64,000 bases of DNA from Bacteroidia bacterium (GTDB taxonomy: Bacteria; Bacteroidota; Bacteroidia; J057), in NCBI GenBank assembly GCA_041391665.1, contig JAWKNO010000001.1:2418001-2482000 (forward strand), in the 5' to 3' direction. The notes below the pieces were generated by a model, which ran no database searches, was not told where the DNA came from, and worked only from the letters and a program-made list of their open reading frames with translations. A program made the translations under genes and the position numbers. Below, piece by piece: positions 22,726 through 31,968 of this stretch. The stretch's first letter is position 1. Each line of letters opens with the position of its first letter.

Positions 22726-25359
22726 TTACATCATATCCATTCCCTGGTTGTTCATCTTCATGTTTTTACGTTTGAAGAGCGAAGCATCCATTTTCCCAAA
22801 CCGATAGGAGAAGTTCAGGCGGAAGATTTGCGCATCCCTCGTCCGCCAGCTATCCTGAATAAAAATATCGGAAACGGTATAAGTGCCATTTCTTCTGGTC
22901 CGGAAAACATCATTTACATTCAGCGTCAATGTCGCTTTTCTGTCCATGAAAGTTTTGCGGAGGGATATATCCATAAACCAGTTAGCCAATGTATAACCCT
23001 GGGCAGTGTTGGTAGTCGTCATTGCCCATGGCATCTGGCCTCCACTATTAGGTGTAAATGCAGCCCTGCTGCGATATTCGCCGGAGAACTGAATCATAAA
23101 ATTGGCAGGCAGACTGATCTGCAGATTTTCTTTGAGAAACCAGCTAAGCTGATTAATAACCAGATCAGTTTCCACATTGCTCGCATCCACCCGCGATTGA
23201 TACATATTGAAGTTGGAGGTCAGGTCTATTTTTTTGAAGAAGTTGTTTTTTAATGTTATCTCCCCACCATATGCCTGGCTGCTGTTGGAGTTTGCAAAAG
23301 TTGCTACTACCACTTCGCGGTTCAGATCAGCGTTGAATTCATTCACCAGATACGTGGTGATCAGGTTAGATGCCTGCTTATAATAAATCGATGCCAGGAG
23401 GTTATGACCTTTAGAGAATATCTTCTGATATGATACCTCCATAGAGTTGACAAATTCCGGACGGAGTGTCGGGTTTCCTCTCCGCAAATTCAGGGAGTCT
23501 GAAAAGTCCGTAAAAGGCATTGTCTGGAAGAAATTGGGGCGGTTGATTCTGCGGGTATAGGCAAACTGGATATTGTCGGTTTCGTTGAGTTTTTTTGTCG
23601 CAAAAAGGCTTGGGAAAAAACTGAGTGGATAAGCGATGGTAAATGAAGAATCCGTATCCACCAAGGCACCGGAATATACGCTACTCTCAGCACGAAGCCC
23701 GGCCTGGTATCCCCAGGTTTTAAACTGATGACTAAACTGGCCATAAGCCGCATATACATCGTCGTTGAATTTAAAATTATCAGCCAGACTGGTTATTCTG
23801 ACCCATTGGTCAGTTGCCGGGTCATAGTATGTATTTTCGATGCTATTGGTATTGAGTCGGAGTGCTGCACGTACGCCTCCTTCCAGTTTCATCTTACTAT
23901 TAAGCGGATTGACAAAATCTGACTGGATAGTTACAAACTGACCGTTGCCTGTGCCATTTTGCTCCTCCTGAGAAGTGCGGCCGTTGTCATATACTGTGGA
24001 ATATTCACTTCCACCCATAAACCGTACCCTGTTGTAGTTGACGTCCGCTGTCCATTCTGCACCTTCTTTAGGGAAAAGGTGTTTAAACAAAACGGAGCCA
24101 CCAATATTTCGGAAATTCCGGTCCTGAAGGGATGATCGCACATACTCACTCGTGACAGTACTGTCATTTTTAAACAAAAACTCCGTGGTGTTGGTGATTT
24201 CGTCTGACGGTCTGAATTTTCCCCGGGTGTAACTTCCTGAAACGGTAATGGTATTGCGGTTGTCAATAAACCAGTCGATACCCGCTCTGCCATTGGCAAA
24301 AAGCCCATTCATTATCCCATCGACACTTTGAGTAAGGTTGGTGTAAGGATTGCCAAACAGGTTTTGTCTGTAAGTCTCCCCGACAGAATAACCTTTATTT
24401 TGATTGAGGTTGCCGCTTATAAAGATATTGGTTTTTTCACCCCGGGCATTCAGGTCGCCGCCTGCGTTATATCCTCCACGGGTATTGATACCGGTTCTGA
24501 TATTGCCATTGTAGCCAAGTTTCCTTTCTTTTTTCAATACGATATTGATAATACCGGCTGTACCGCCTCCCGCGTCAAACTTGGCAGATGGATTGGTAAT
24601 TACCTCAACGGATTCGATGGCATCGGCTGAAATCTGATCCAGTGAAAGGGTGGTCGGGCGGCCATCCACAAATATTTGCGGGGATCCGTTGCGCAAGGCA
24701 ACGTTGCCGTCAATATCCACAGAAAGAGAAGGCACATTTTTTAACGCATCCTGTGCATTGCCTCCGGCGATAGAAGCATCTTTGTCCACACGATATACCT
24801 TTTTGTCCAGGGCGAGCGTCGCTACAGGAATTTCTGCCGTCACTGTCACCGTATCAAGTGTTACGTCTGAAGCTTTGAGGGTAAGATTGCCCAGATCTTT
24901 TTCAAAACTTCCGCCACCGGGAAACCCACCTCCAGCCGGAGGTGTACCGGGCGTACCGCCTGTGATCTGTTTCATACCAAAGGATACGACCTGGGAGGTT
25001 TGTGCAAAACCGATATAAGATATCCTCAGCGTGAAATCACCCATAATGGGGAGGTTTTCGAGACTGAAATCTCCGTTGTCTGCGGTAAGCTGACCGGAGA
25101 TAATTTTTTCTGTCGTTTTTTGCGTCGTGGGGTCTGTTTGACTTTTCAAAAGCTGCACATTGGCATAGGCGATACCCTTGCCACTTTCATCCACAACCTT
25201 TCCGTAAAAACGTCCAATATTCATATTGGGGGCTTTCCCGCCGCCGGTAGCGCCTCCCGGTGCTCCGGGATATTGGGCTTCAAGCCCTGAAAAAATAGAA
25301 AGCAGGAACAAAAACAGCCCTGCGCGTAAAGTAAAATTTTGCATTTTGGAGGTATTCAT
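22726..25359 (-). CDS. TonB-dependent receptor-like outer-membrane beta-barrel protein (OMP_b-brl_3 type)
   Basis: An 877-residue outer-membrane protein with a signal peptide ending near LEAQ. Domain order: a Gly/Pro-rich linker (about residues 30-45), a carboxypeptidase regulatory-like domain (GRFYGKVVDESGKGIAYANV), a second Gly/Pro-rich loop (about 135-150), a plug domain (KNVPSLSVDIDGNVALRNG, then SVEVITNPSAKFDAGG) and a long barrel ending with RLNFSYRFG. A methionine/asparagine-rich tail (KNMKMNNQGMDMM) extends past the last strand. This type is common in Bacteroidota and often lacks a known ligand. It stands alone, ends at a bidirectional terminator and lies divergent to the LytS gene. 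Confidence 0.88.
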   Translation of the reverse strand: MNTSKMQNFTLRAGLFLFLLSIFSGLEAQYPGAPGGATGGGKAPNMNIGRFYGKVVDESGKGIAYANVQLLKSQTDPTTQKTTEKIISGQLTADNGDFSLENLPIMGDFTLRISYIGFAQTSQVVSFGMKQITGGTPGTPPAGGGFPGGGSFEKDLGNLTLKASDVTLDTVTVTAEIPVATLALDKKVYRVDKDASIAGGNAQDALKNVPSLSVDIDGNVALRNGSPQIFVDGRPTTLSLDQISADAIESVEVITNPSAKFDAGGGTAGIINIVLKKERKLGYNGNIRTGINTRGGYNAGGDLNARGEKTNIFISGNLNQNKGYSVGETYRQNLFGNPYTNLTQSVDGIMNGLFANGRAGIDWFIDNRNTITVSGSYTRGKFRPSDEITNTTEFLFKNDSTVTSEYVRSSLQDRNFRNIGGSVLFKHLFPKEGAEWTADVNYNRVRFMGGSEYSTVYDNGRTSQEEQNGTGNGQFVTIQSDFVNPLNSKMKLEGGVRAALRLNTNSIENTYYDPATDQWVRITSLADNFKFNDDVYAAYGQFSHQFKTWGYQAGLRAESSVYSGALVDTDSSFTIAYPLSFFPSLFATKKLNETDNIQFAYTRRINRPNFFQTMPFTDFSDSLNLRRGNPTLRPEFVNSMEVSYQKIFSKGHNLLASIYYKQASNLITTYLVNEFNADLNREVVVATFANSNSSQAYGGEITLKNNFFKKIDLTSNFNMYQSRVDASNVETDLVINQLSWFLKENLQISLPANFMIQFSGEYRSRAAFTPNSGGQMPWAMTTTNTAQGYTLANWFMDISLRKTFMDRKATLTLNVNDVFRTRRNGTYTVSDIFIQDSWRTRDAQIFRLNFSYRFGKMDASLFKRKNMKMNNQGMDMM

Positions 25360-25613
25360 TATGATCTGGTCATTAAGGAAAGGATTCTATTGAGTACTTA
25401 TTACGCAAAGCAAACTACGATAGTCAGGTATTGTTTTAACTAGTAGATGATCAGGGGTATACGGACGATGAAACCTGCATTTGGGGAGATTTGACTTTCC
25501 GATTGTGAAAAACCATTTATCTCGGCGGTTTCATCTTCGGAATTGCCGGTTTGATCGGTTTCTCTCTGAACCTTATGTCTATATTGCTAAATTGGGCTTT
25601 CAGGTATCTGCCA

Positions 25614-26645
25614 ATGAAACGTTTTAATTACAATCTTTCCACTGATCTTCTCTTTCGGCTATTATTCCATTTGGTATTTTGGGTGGTGTGGATTGGCTTT
25701 CCGATTATCAATGCCGGCGAAAATGAGAATTTCAGAAAATTTTATATCGCTATTTTACCTGTGGTTTTTACCAATATTCCCCTCTTCCTCATCAATAGTG
25801 AATGGTTGATTCCCCGGATTTTCCGCCGAAAAGGGTTGGGAACTTATCTTTTATCTCTGTTAGGGCTGATCATTGCGTTCTCTTTCCTTCAATTGACGAT
25901 GAAAGAATGGTTGATTCCGGAGGCGCTTGTGCGCCGTCGCTGGGATATTTTCTGGACCGTGATCCCTGTTATATTTTTAACGGCCGTCAGCACGGGGTAT
26001 GGTTTTATTGTTTTTCTTCTCAATCAGGAAAAAGGCCGGCAGGAGGAACAGCAGGAAAGGCTTCGCTCCGAACTTTCCTTTCTCCGCTCCCAAATCAGTC
26101 CGCACTTTATCTTTAATATTCTAAACAGTATCGTCTATTTGATCCGGGCACGTTCAGATCTTGCCGAGCCCGTTACCATTAAACTCTCCGAGCTGCTGCG
26201 TTATCTGCTCTACAACTCCGGTGAAGCCCAGGCACCCCTGGATCAGGAACTGGAATATCTGAAAAACTATATAGAGCTTCAGAAAATACGCTTTGAAGAA
26301 GATGTGGATATCCGGCTTACTATTGAAGGTGAAGCGAATATGCAGTTTATCGAACCTATGTTGCTGATTCCATTTGTCGAAAATGCGTTCAAACATGGGG
26401 TAGGATTGATTGAGAATCCTGTCATTGATATACAAATGAATGTATCAGACGAGGGATTGGACTTTCATGTTAAAAATAAAACCAGTGCTGATGGCGACAA
26501 AGATCCCGACTCGGGGATTGGTCTGCGCAATGTAATCCGGCGGTTGGACTTATTGTACCATGATTCGCATACATTAACAATCAATACGGATAATGGCTGG
26601 TTTGAAGTAAATCTTAATCTCAGCTTTGTGCGCAAGAATACCTGA
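25614..26645 (+). CDS. LytS/YehU-type sensor histidine kinase
   Basis: A 343-residue membrane sensor from the ATG at 25614 (MKRFNYNLSTDLLFRLL); an ATG at 25575 would add 13 residues. Four transmembrane helices (about residues 10-30, 45-62, 77-97, 115-137) lead by a short coiled coil into the His_kinase (PF06580) domain. The phosphoacceptor box reads QISPHFIFN (His164), where the family usually has QINPHFLFN, so the Asn is Ser. The N-box is FVENAFKHG and the G-box DSGIGLRNV. The partner response regulator begins 44 bases downstream. The sensed signal is not known; the family in Bacteroidota often lacks a sensory extracellular loop, as here. Confidence 0.88.
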   Translation: MKRFNYNLSTDLLFRLLFHLVFWVVWIGFPIINAGENENFRKFYIAILPVVFTNIPLFLINSEWLIPRIFRRKGLGTYLLSLLGLIIAFSFLQLTMKEWLIPEALVRRRWDIFWTVIPVIFLTAVSTGYGFIVFLLNQEKGRQEEQQERLRSELSFLRSQISPHFIFNILNSIVYLIRARSDLAEPVTIKLSELLRYLLYNSGEAQAPLDQELEYLKNYIELQKIRFEEDVDIRLTIEGEANMQFIEPMLLIPFVENAFKHGVGLIENPVIDIQMNVSDEGLDFHVKNKTSADGDKDPDSGIGLRNVIRRLDLLYHDSHTLTINTDNGWFEVNLNLSFVRKNT

Positions 26646-26689
26646 TTGTGAGGGACTTTTATTATTTTTGAGTAAATATTCCCAATATC

Positions 26690-27415
26690 ATGAAACTTCG
26701 CTGCCTTGCTGTTGATGACGAAAGTCCTGCCCGCAAACTACTCGAAGAAAATATTCGACAGATACCTTTTCTTGAACTGGCAGGTATGTGCAAAAATGCT
26801 TTTGAGGCGATGGAAGTACTGCAAAACGAAAAAATTGATCTTCTTTTTCTCGACATCCAGATGCCGGGCATGCTGGGAACCAAGTTTTTGTCGAGCCTCA
26901 GAGACCGGCCAATGGTAATCTTTGTGACAGCTTATGCCAACTACGCGTTGGAAAGTTATGATCTCGATGTGATCGACTATTTGCTGAAACCTGTGAGCCT
27001 TGAGCGATTTACCAAAGCCGCCTATAAAGCCCTCGATTATGCGGTAAAAAGTCAGCCCGCTCCCCCCAATCCCTCTGCCGTTTCATCCCCTGCCATACCC
27101 TTGCCTCATTCTTTCTTTGTGAATGTAGAATATGCACTGGTAAAAATTGTAGTGGCTGATATTTCCCATATTGAGGGGATGAAAGACTACGTGAAAATCT
27201 TTCTCACATCGGCTCCCAAACCTGTTCTTACTAAATCTACCCTGAAAGCGATAGAAGAAAAATTGCCAGCGACCGGATTTATGCGGGTACATAAGTCCTA
27301 CATTGTCAATCTGTCAAAAATTGAGTCTATTCGCAGCCGGCAGATCATGATCGGGAAACATGAAATCCCGGTCAGTGAGGCATTGGTGGAGGACCTGTTG
27401 CGGGCAATTAGCTAA
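26690..27415 (+). CDS. LytTR-type response regulator
   Basis: A 241-residue cytoplasmic regulator. The receiver domain (1-115) has the acidic pocket AVDDES, the phosphoacceptor Asp55 in LFLDIQMPG, a TAYANYA threonine and Lys in LLKP. A proline-rich linker (about 118-135) is followed by a LytTR DNA-binding domain (140-241), with ISHIEGMKDYVKI and MRVHKSYIVNLSKIES as typical elements. It is phosphorylated by the kinase encoded just upstream. A TATTTTTG element at 26663-26670 matches a -7 box but has no -33 box at proper distance, so expression probably comes from the kinase transcript. Confidence 0.92.
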   Translation: MKLRCLAVDDESPARKLLEENIRQIPFLELAGMCKNAFEAMEVLQNEKIDLLFLDIQMPGMLGTKFLSSLRDRPMVIFVTAYANYALESYDLDVIDYLLKPVSLERFTKAAYKALDYAVKSQPAPPNPSAVSSPAIPLPHSFFVNVEYALVKIVVADISHIEGMKDYVKIFLTSAPKPVLTKSTLKAIEEKLPATGFMRVHKSYIVNLSKIESIRSRQIMIGKHEIPVSEALVEDLLRAIS

Positions 27416-27467
27416 ACTTCTCCCCGCGAATTTTTGCAAGCTGCTTTAGGTTTATAGGGAATTTTGA

Positions 27468-28610
27468 TCAGAACTTATGGATCAAGCCGATATTTAATGC
27501 TTCGTGAAACTGCGTGCGGGGTCCTTTTTTTCCGGTAGGTTCCCCGCTCGCATCTGCAATGTCAAACTGAATATCCTGGTCGTAAATAAGATGTGTGAGG
27601 ATATTGGCGGAAACATATTTATTGACCTTGAAATCCATTTTTGTTTCCCAGTTCACGTCTACTGATCCAAAATCTTTGAGGTGGTTGGCGAAAAAATCTG
27701 CATTGGTTTGAAACACTATGTTTTTAACAATTTCTTTTTTGTAATTGATCTTCAGGTAAGAGCCCAGTTCGTACCGCCGTGTCTGTCCGATCAGGTCTTT
27801 GGGCATATAAAACTGAGAAAGTATAGAATCCTGCACCAGCGTAACCTTCGAGTTGAGTGGCGAATAGTAAATGTTTAGTCCCAACTCTTTCGATTTATAG
27901 TCCATGCCTGTTCCAAAGTTGAAATAACCCGGGGCGAGAAAGTCCGAACGCAACTCTCCCCGGCTTCCATCTTTTTCGATCTTATATCCCTTGCGAATCT
28001 GGGTTCGGATATTGAGCAGGGCTGTTGTGAGAAAATGTTCACTGAATCTTCGCCCGTACTCAGAGTTCAGTTCTACCAGATCTTCGCTGGTGAGGAAATC
28101 GTATTCGCCCTGCTTGAGGACGCCATGTTTGATTGAAAAGCTATTTTCCCAGTCCTGCCGGGCTTTTTTATATTTTGCATTGAGGTTGACTTCTCCGCGA
28201 ATGGCCATCGAGTTGGTACTTCCTTTCTGCCAGTAAGGACTATATGCGTGCTGGGAAAAGTGGAGACTTTCTGAGCCGTCAAATATCCAGTTTGGCTCAA
28301 TCTCTACCTTCACCGTATCTTTTGTACCAAAATTTTTCTTTTCGATTTTGTGTGTTTTAGTTCTAAACCCCTTCCCTTTAATCTCCAGCGTATATTTGTC
28401 CGGGGAAAGATCGGTGACGCAGATGTAGCCGTTCTGATCCAGATGGAAGGTGTCTTCTTTCTGGGCTACCTGAACCACCACTCCTGACACGGGCTTTCTT
28501 TTTACCCGGCTGGTAATTTTGATGTGAAGAGTGTCCTTATTTTCGGGAAAAGCAAATAGGGATGACATTGACAATAAGCCAGCCAGAAAAAAAATAATGA
28601 TCCGAAGCAT
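27468..28610 (-). CDS. DUF3078 outer-membrane barrel protein with carboxypeptidase-like N-terminal domain
   Basis: A 380-residue exported protein: signal peptide ending near LFAF (residue about 21), a small beta-sandwich domain resembling carboxypeptidase regulatory domains (residues about 28-95), then the DUF3078 barrel. DUF3078 landmarks are the SPYWQKGSTNS stretch, a KARQDWENSFSIKHG strand and a FLAPGYFNFGTGMDY segment, all typical. The function is unknown; the family is found mostly in Bacteroidota and is presumed to be an outer-membrane porin-like barrel. It lies 66 bases after the GH92 gene in the same direction and may be co-transcribed, although a TonB/Sus pair is absent. Confidence 0.8.
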   Translation of the reverse strand: MLRIIIFFLAGLLSMSSLFAFPENKDTLHIKITSRVKRKPVSGVVVQVAQKEDTFHLDQNGYICVTDLSPDKYTLEIKGKGFRTKTHKIEKKNFGTKDTVKVEIEPNWIFDGSESLHFSQHAYSPYWQKGSTNSMAIRGEVNLNAKYKKARQDWENSFSIKHGVLKQGEYDFLTSEDLVELNSEYGRRFSEHFLTTALLNIRTQIRKGYKIEKDGSRGELRSDFLAPGYFNFGTGMDYKSKELGLNIYYSPLNSKVTLVQDSILSQFYMPKDLIGQTRRYELGSYLKINYKKEIVKNIVFQTNADFFANHLKDFGSVDVNWETKMDFKVNKYVSANILTHLIYDQDIQFDIADASGEPTGKKGPRTQFHEALNIGLIHKF

Positions 28611-28676
28611 AAAACAGTTTTTGGAGGTTTGATAGAAATACAGAGGTTCCAGCCGCGAGGTTGCAGCATTTGTCCT

Positions 28677-31600
28677 TTATTCTATCATAATTTCATCTAT
28701 AAACAGCCAGACTTTTCCGCCAGAGGCTGAGTGCCATTCAGGCGCAGTGCCTGTGTTTTTGGCAATAATACGCAGATAGGAGGCATCCTTACTGGTAAAA
28801 TTAACTAAAAATGTCCGGATCTCCGAACCGTTTTTCTGCAAAATCTCCGGTGATACGGTTCCTGCCGGCATAAAATCCTTCCCATTCTCCGAAACCCAGA
28901 CCTGGATTTCTTTAGGGAAAAATATCCACGAACCCTGATTCTGCATGACACTGACAGAAACTTTGCCAACCTTCTGATTTCCTTTCAGATCTATAAAAGC
29001 CTCCAGATCATTACCTTCAAAACCCAGCCATCGCCCATCGTGAAAATTGGAAGTGCCTCTTACCCCGTCGATAAGACTTAGCCCACCTCCGGCCGGATAA
29101 CGCTCGTGTGGCGGATTTTTTAGCGATACTTCATAGTTATTGGGTAAATGGATATAGGTCTTTGATATTTCCTGACTTTTGTAAAACCCTTCTTTTAAGG
29201 CGATTACCCTGAGAACCGAAGATTCCGTAATTTCAATGGAACCATTTACGACTTCACCTTTGATCGGAGAACTGCCGTCGAGCGTATAGCGAAGTGTTGC
29301 ATCCGGGGTGGGACAAGAGACTTTCACCGAAAACTTATTCCGAAAATGCGTAGGCGCTTCACTGATTAATGGCATTTCTACTGTGGGTTTGATCGACGGC
29401 GTGGCAATAGGCTTTTTCTGTAAATCTTTGAGCGGGAAATCATTTTGCAGGGAAAATGGCAGACTTTCGTCGGAAATTCCCCGCGACTTGTTAGGTTGAG
29501 AACCCATTTCAAAATCGACTTCCCCCCCAGCTGCCAGTTCTTTGTGGCTAAACCAGGTGCGGTCGGTTTCCTCGCCATTGATTCGTACTTTTTGTATATA
29601 TCGGTTTTCATCAGAATTTTCGGGTGCGGAAAGCACCAGGGTTTTTCCATTGGGAAGGTGCATGGTTACTTTTGTAAACAAAGGCGCGCCCATTACATAT
29701 TGAGGTACACCCGGGCAAACCGAGTAAAAGCCGAGGGCAGAAAATATATACCACGCAGACATTTGCCCGTTGTCTTCATCGCCGCAAAGGCCGTCGGGTC
29801 CGGGGCCATACAGCCGGTTCATGACTTCCCGCACCCAATACTGCGTTTTCCAGGGCTGGCGGGCATAGTTGTAGAGATAGATGAGATGGTGAACGGGCTG
29901 ATTTCCGTGGGCATATTGTCCCATATTTCCCTTCACCATTTCGGTCATTTCGTGGATTTCATTGCCGTAAGAGCCCACCAGAAAGTCGGGAGGAGTAGCA
30001 AATAGGGTATCCAGTTTATCGGCAAACAGCTGATCTCCGCCCATAAGGTCGATCAGACCGCGGGGGTTTTGCATGACCGACCAGGAGTAATGCCAGGAGC
30101 TTCCTTCAGTAAAAGGGCCGCCCCATTCGAGCGGCGAAAAATCAGGCCGCCACGAACCATCCGCCTGTCTGCCCCGCATAAAACCAACTTCCGGGTCGAA
30201 TACATTTCGGTAGTTGTAGCTGTTTCTATAAAAATAATCCCTCTCGTTATTTTTTCCGAATCCATCCGCCAATTGCCCGATACAAAAGTCTCCGTAGGCA
30301 AATTCGAGCGTACGGGCGGTAGCTTCATGCACTTTATCAGAAGGTACATATCCCAATTCTGTATAATAATCGTTTCCTCTTCGACCTTTTCCGCCCTGTC
30401 CGCCATTTGCCATGCCATCTTTCACCATACCTTCAAAAGCCGTTTCCACATCAAAATCGCGGATACCTTTATTATATGCATCGGCAATAAGTGAAGCGGT
30501 ATGTGTGCCAATCATGACATCGCGGTATCCGGGGCTGGTCCATTTGGGAAACCAGTCCCCCTCTTTATAGGAGTTGACAAATCCCTGAATGATTTCAGCA
30601 TCGCGTTCGGGGTACATGAGGCTGAAAAAAGGAAATACTCCACGGAAAGTATCCCAAAACCCATTGTCTGTGTACATCACACCCGGGTGAATCTGCCCGT
30701 CATAGGGGCTGAAATGATACGGACTACCTGCCGAATCCGGTTCATACCATACTCTGGGAAAATTAAGGAGTCGGTAGTAAGCAGTATAAAAAGTCGTCAT
30801 TTGTGCTTCTGTTGCACCTTCTATTTCTATACGGGAAAGCTCTTTTTCCCAGGTTTGCTGCGCTGCATCCCTTACCGCCTCAAAGGATTGTTTTCCAATT
30901 TCCGTATCGAGATTTTTCTTCGCCTGGAGTGTGCTGATGAAGGACGTGCCAATTCGTACATTTAGCTGATCACCCCGATGGGTAGAAAACTGAAGATATG
31001 CACCACTATTTACGCCAAGTATAGTTTTTTCCCCTTCACGAATCGCATCTCCCTGCCATACACCGTAAGTTTCAAACGGTTTGTCAAATACTGCCACAAA
31101 ATAGCAAGCAAAGTTTTGTGGTACCCCACCCGAGTTGACACGTGTAAATCCTGAGATCGTCTGGTTTTCCGGATCTATGACGACATTCCCTTCCGCGGCG
31201 CTCATGTCAAGTACCAGAAAAGCCTTTTCGGCATCGGGGTAAGTGAAACGGAGCGCTGCGGAGCGTAGGGTTGGCGTTACTTCTGCTCTGGTGTCATAAT
31301 CATCAAGGTGAACATTGTAGTAAAAAGGCGTGGATTTTTCGTTTTCGTGTTTAAAAGCAGAAGCTCTCTCATCATCTCCTGTTTTTAAGACTCCTGTCAT
31401 CGGCATGAGTGAAAACTGTCCGTAGTCTCCCATCCAGGGACTGGGCTGATGTGTGGCACGGATTCCCTGTATTTTTTCGGACTGATGGGTATATATCCAG
31501 CCAAATTCTCCCGTTTGGGGTGTCCAGGCAGTCATGCCCCAGGGAAGGCAGACAGACGGATAGGTATTGCCATGGGAAAAAGACGGCTCCGACAAAGTCC

Positions 31601-31727
31601 CCAAAAGTGGGTTTACATAAGCGGTAAGTGGCTGAGTAGCATCTTTACGGGTTTGGCAGCCGGCTACCAGGAAAAGACATGCCAGGCTAACAGCGATTTT
31701 TGAAGAGATGATTCTGATTGGGGACAT
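28677..31727 (-). CDS. GH92 family alpha-1,2-mannosidase lipoprotein
   Basis: A 1016-residue exported glycoside hydrolase. The signal peptide ends in lipobox VAGC (about residue 24), so it is surface or periplasm anchored. The N-terminal beta-sandwich and (alpha/alpha)6 barrel of GH92 follow: YVNPLLGTLSEPSFSHGNTY at the start, RATHQPSPWMGDYG, DNGFWDTFRGVFPFFSLMYP and the late GLCGDEDNGQMSAWYIFSALG, whose acidic residues fit the calcium-dependent active site. After about residue 780 a chitobiase C-terminal-like module (LRYTLDGSSP) and a discoidin-like module (about 870-1016) are added. The family removes terminal mannose from N-glycans or mannans. It carries no SusC/D pair nearby. Confidence 0.92.
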   Translation of the reverse strand: MSPIRIISSKIAVSLACLFLVAGCQTRKDATQPLTAYVNPLLGTLSEPSFSHGNTYPSVCLPWGMTAWTPQTGEFGWIYTHQSEKIQGIRATHQPSPWMGDYGQFSLMPMTGVLKTGDDERASAFKHENEKSTPFYYNVHLDDYDTRAEVTPTLRSAALRFTYPDAEKAFLVLDMSAAEGNVVIDPENQTISGFTRVNSGGVPQNFACYFVAVFDKPFETYGVWQGDAIREGEKTILGVNSGAYLQFSTHRGDQLNVRIGTSFISTLQAKKNLDTEIGKQSFEAVRDAAQQTWEKELSRIEIEGATEAQMTTFYTAYYRLLNFPRVWYEPDSAGSPYHFSPYDGQIHPGVMYTDNGFWDTFRGVFPFFSLMYPERDAEIIQGFVNSYKEGDWFPKWTSPGYRDVMIGTHTASLIADAYNKGIRDFDVETAFEGMVKDGMANGGQGGKGRRGNDYYTELGYVPSDKVHEATARTLEFAYGDFCIGQLADGFGKNNERDYFYRNSYNYRNVFDPEVGFMRGRQADGSWRPDFSPLEWGGPFTEGSSWHYSWSVMQNPRGLIDLMGGDQLFADKLDTLFATPPDFLVGSYGNEIHEMTEMVKGNMGQYAHGNQPVHHLIYLYNYARQPWKTQYWVREVMNRLYGPGPDGLCGDEDNGQMSAWYIFSALGFYSVCPGVPQYVMGAPLFTKVTMHLPNGKTLVLSAPENSDENRYIQKVRINGEETDRTWFSHKELAAGGEVDFEMGSQPNKSRGISDESLPFSLQNDFPLKDLQKKPIATPSIKPTVEMPLISEAPTHFRNKFSVKVSCPTPDATLRYTLDGSSPIKGEVVNGSIEITESSVLRVIALKEGFYKSQEISKTYIHLPNNYEVSLKNPPHERYPAGGGLSLIDGVRGTSNFHDGRWLGFEGNDLEAFIDLKGNQKVGKVSVSVMQNQGSWIFFPKEIQVWVSENGKDFMPAGTVSPEILQKNGSEIRTFLVNFTSKDASYLRIIAKNTGTAPEWHSASGGKVWLFIDEIMIE

Positions 31728-31968
31728 AAGGTAAGTATTTTACAATTTTTGAGGGACTTTGATATTGATTTTGAGAAAAAATCTGGTACAATTATCCATT
31801 TTTTTCATTTAATAATTATCCCAAAAGCTCCATTTTCCCTTATTAAAAGAAAGAATTGATCCTTCGGGTTTGGTACAACTTGAGAATTTGTATCCTTTCA
31901 GCAGGCCTGAGGGTGTAATAATTTTACTTCAGGAAAACAAAATTAAACCCTGGCAACAATAGAATATC

